From NCBI RefSeq assembly GCF_001269905.1, contig NZ_LHVK01000031.1, positions 100,323-164,322 on the forward strand: a DNA stretch of 64,000 nt, in the 5' to 3' direction. Each line of letters begins with the position of its first letter. The stretch's first letter is position 1. This DNA is from Pseudomonas corrugata (GTDB lineage Bacteria > Pseudomonadota > Gammaproteobacteria > Pseudomonadales > Pseudomonadaceae). Positions 62,188-64,000 of the stretch are shown here, in pieces. The notes under the pieces were generated by a model, which was not told where the DNA came from, ran no database searches, and worked only from the letters and a program-made list of their open reading frames with translations. A program made the translations under genes and the position numbers.

Positions 62188-62270
62188 GACCATCACGACT
62201 CCCTGTCGATAGCCATCCTGGCAAGGTCGATCGTCCCTGATCCTGAGCACTCCCTGTGCTTCAGTGGATG
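62157..62270 (-). ncRNA. rsmX: RsmX-family regulatory sRNA, copy 2
   Basis: The deduced RNA (about 114 bases) has six GGA motifs. AGCAC-AGGGA-GTGCT (62246-62260) and CGAC-AGGGA-GTCG are textbook Rsm hairpins with the GGA in the loop. -10 TAATCT (62276-62281), the start CATCCACTGA and the terminator match copy 1, so this is a tandem duplicate with diverged middle. Confidence 0.88.
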
Positions 62271-62325
62271 AGTACAGATTACGCGTCGGATCCAAAACGC
62301 AACAGTCGACATCACTACCATCTCG

Positions 62326-62343
62326 TGTAAGACATTCGCTATA
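62326..62343 (-). promoter_or_regulatory. GacA-type upstream activating site of rsmX copy 2
   Basis: TATAGC-GAATGT-CTTACA has the same frame as the site of copy 1 (same half-sites, different spacer), about 56 bases upstream of the start. Confidence 0.75.
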
Positions 62344-62407
62344 CCACCCTTCCGAAAACCCTTGGTTTTCTGGGTTGAGCCCCCTGGCGCCGCCGATGAG
62401 TACCAAC

Positions 62408-62866
62408 TCAAGACCTGTTCAGGAACTCTTCGATATTGGCCATCTGCTCGTCCCAGCCGCGGCTGTCCATGCGGAAGGCTTTAAGTCGACGAGCTTCGGG
62501 GATACCGTCAAATCCCGACTCCACGACCTTGAGCAAAGTGCCTCCGTCGATGTCTTCCAGTTCGAATTGAACCCGCGTCTCGGGCTCCTGAGAGTAATCC
62601 ACCTGAGGCTCAATCGCGTAGGGATGCCAACGAAACGACAACATCCGCTCGGGCTCGACCCGCTCCACCGCTACATCCCAGGTAAGATGCTCATAACCGG
62701 GATAAGTGATCTGTCCCTGGGTTCGTTCACCGGCCACAAACCGTTTGCCCTCCAGGGCCACCCCAAACCATTGTCCAAAGGCTTCGGCATTGGCCAGGGC
62801 ACGCCAGACCTGGGAACGCGGCGCCTTGAGCAGGATCTTTCTTTCGATGCGATCAGATAAATGCAT
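62408..62866 (-). CDS. SRPBCC/AHSA1-family protein
   Basis: The 152-residue protein has the START-like beta-grip fold: IERKILLKAPRSQVWRAL, FGQWFGVAL, then the C-terminal helix with GWDEQMANIEEF. Such proteins bind hydrophobic ligands or help Hsp90-type chaperones. A strong AGGAGGTGACCC stands before the ATG. It is upstream of the two rsmX genes on the same strand. Confidence 0.88.
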   Translation of the reverse strand: MHLSDRIERKILLKAPRSQVWRALANAEAFGQWFGVALEGKRFVAGERTQGQITYPGYEHLTWDVAVERVEPERMLSFRWHPYAIEPQVDYSQEPETRVQFELEDIDGGTLLKVVESGFDGIPEARRLKAFRMDSRGWDEQMANIEEFLNRS

Positions 62867-63021
62867 GGGTCACCTCCTGTGTTCAACAGTAGGCTTGTAA
62901 GACCACAAGGCCAACCGGAAAGTTGTATCAGACCGTTGTTTGAGTATGGGCCGATGACTGAAACCTAAAGCAGCGAGGTAAACTCCTCCGGCATTTCCCC
63001 CCCTTCAAGGAGAGATCGACC

Positions 63022-63423
63022 ATGTCCTCACGCTTGCTACTGGCCCTGACACTGTTATTGTTTGTCGCCCTGGCCCAAGCCGACGACTGCGCCAATGCCA
63101 CCACCCAAGGCGAGATGAACCAATGCGCGGCCCAAGAGAAGAATGCCGCCGACAACGAGCTGAATAGCTTGTACAAGCAGATCACAGCGCGCCTGAAAAA
63201 CAATCCCGAGGGCAAACAGTTACTGGTCAAGGCACAGCGGGCCTGGATCGGTTTCCGTGACACTGAGTGCAAGTTCTCTGCGTCCGGGGTCGAGGGTGGC
63301 AGCGTCTATCCGCTGATCTACAGCAACTGCATCACGGCGCTCACCAAGGCGCGGGTGGAGACCTTCAAGACCTACCTCAAGTGCAAGGAAGGGGATCTGA
63401 GCTGCCCGGTACCCGAGGCGTAG
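63022..63423 (+). CDS. LprI/DUF1311-type secreted protein
   Basis: The 133-residue product has a signal peptide (about 1-20, ending ALAQA) and the LprI-type core with four Cys (DDCANATTQGEMNQCAAQ, then FRDTECKFSAS and YSNCITALT). This family includes putative lysozyme inhibitors. Export to the periplasm is expected. AAGGAGAG precedes the ATG. Confidence 0.87.
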   Translation: MSSRLLLALTLLLFVALAQADDCANATTQGEMNQCAAQEKNAADNELNSLYKQITARLKNNPEGKQLLVKAQRAWIGFRDTECKFSASGVEGGSVYPLIYSNCITALTKARVETFKTYLKCKEGDLSCPVPEA

Positions 63424-63515
63424 ACGCTTCACCTTACGCAGTTAAACGGGTGCCCATCGATGCAATAGACACCTGGTCTGCACACTCGCGGTGAGTGCAA
63501 ACTTTTTTGAGAGCA

Positions 63516-63558
63516 AAAACAAAACCCCTACCTGCATCAGCAGATAGGGGTTTCGGAA
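63516..63558 (-). terminator. Terminator of the rRNA operon
   Basis: On the minus strand AAACCCCTA-TCTGC and its partner TAGGGGTTT form a hairpin followed by TGTTTTTGC, just after the 5S gene. Confidence 0.85.
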
Positions 63559-63564
63559 TTTAAT

Positions 63565-63680
63565 CTTGACGATGACCTACTCTCACATGGGGAAACCCCA
63601 CACTACCATCGGCGATGCATCGTTTCACTTCTGAGTTCGGGATGGGATCAGGTGGTTCCAACGCTCTATGGTCGTCAAGA
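63565..63680 (-). rRNA. rrf: 5S ribosomal RNA
   Basis: The minus strand reads TTGACGACCATAGAGCGTTG, CCTGATCCCATCCCGAACTC, and GATGGTAGTGTGGGGTTTCC, which is the gammaproteobacterial 5S pattern with terminal helix TTGACGA/TCGTCAA. Ends are estimated to a few bases. Confidence 0.96.
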
Positions 63681-63851
63681 AATTCGGTAGCCAGCGCGTT
63701 GCAGGGGCAACGTTCCAGCGAATGGGTATGCGATAGTTTGTGTGTTGCTGCTGAGTCAGTTCGAACTTTCGGTTCGTTTCGTCTTCACACACCGCAATCT
63801 GGTGCCCTGTGCTTTTCAGCTCGGAGCAAGCAAATTGCTTGGGTGTTATAT

Positions 63852-64000
63852 GGTCAAGCCTCACGGGCAATTAGTACAGGTTAGCTCAACGCCTCACAGC
63901 GCTTACACACCCTGCCTATCAACGTCGTAGTCTTCGACGGCCCTTCAGGGAGCTCAAGGCTCCAGTGAGATCTCATCTTGAGGCAAGTTTCCCGCTTAGA
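63852..64000 (-). rRNA. rrl: 23S ribosomal RNA (3' end, partial)
   Basis: The minus strand reads TCTAAGCGGGAAACTTGCCT, GTTGATAGGCAGGGTGTGTA and GAGCTAACCTGTACTAATTG, the last 150 bases of 23S. The rest lies right of the window. The rRNA operon runs leftward. Confidence 0.97.

Overview
The window looks like the chromosome of a fluorescent-group Pseudomonas. The DNA is GC-rich. The order asd / usg-type paralogue / fimV / truA next to leuB-leuD-leuC is a familiar Pseudomonas arrangement. The intergenic gaps carry the REP sequences typical of this group (cores like GGGAGCGAGCCTGCTCGCGAT, trimmed variants throughout). Two tandem RsmX-type sRNA genes near the right end also fit, since a pair of rsmX copies is known in P. 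brassicacearum-like strains. Species assignment is inference. Layout: 1-10181 is a leftward block: leuC, leuD, a SAM methyltransferase, leuB, asd, an Asd paralogue that has lost the catalytic Cys, fimV and truA (cut by the window edge). A LysR gene diverges from leuC. 11296-14574 encodes a five-PAS GGDEF-EAL protein. 14793-18406 is leftward: an Hsp20 gene with a sigma-32 promoter and a ROSE-type RNA thermometer, dusC, a thioesterase, an alpha/beta hydrolase and its TetR neighbour. 18589-20726 holds gltX followed by duplicated tRNA-Ala/tRNA-Glu genes. uvrB and tyrB then diverge, followed by tRNA-Asn, two small conserved genes, an AI-2E-type permease gene, trhP (yegQ), a chemotaxis receptor gene and a Na+/H+ antiporter gene. 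Middle: 31682-34279 is a tightly overlapping operon of two PepSY proteins with a response regulator and histidine kinase. Then come a patatin-like gene, queD (TTG start) and an Asp-nucleophile hydrolase. codB-codA (cytosine uptake and deamination) lie behind a good sigma-54 promoter match. Next are a DapF-like protein with both catalytic cysteines replaced by serine, an MFS permease, an AhpD-like protein, and an MscS channel fused to a cyclic-nucleotide-binding domain. Pirin diverges from a LysR gene that appears to lack a standard start codon. Right part: 46856-51801 is a leftward signalling locus: a small dockerin-like protein, a BvgS-type hybrid kinase, a degenerate receiver protein and a LuxR-type regulator. 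After it come tam, an SDR overlapping a GH15 glycosidase, a DUF6124-type gene with a Shine-Dalgarno hairpin, a hydrolase, and a GlxA-type regulator diverging from isonitrile hydratase with a clear operator candidate between them. Then follow Atu4866, SDR and AraC genes, a small secreted repeat peptide, two rsmX-like sRNAs, an SRPBCC protein and an LprI-like protein. The window ends in the 5S and 23S genes of a leftward rRNA operon. Most of the window is housekeeping or core-accessory DNA. No prophage, transposase gene, CRISPR array or classical defence island was seen. The points most worth following are the tandem RsmX genes, the Ser/Ser DapF homologue, the BvgS-type locus with its two odd partners, the apparent ATC start of the pirin-linked LysR gene, and the sigma-54 site of codBA.
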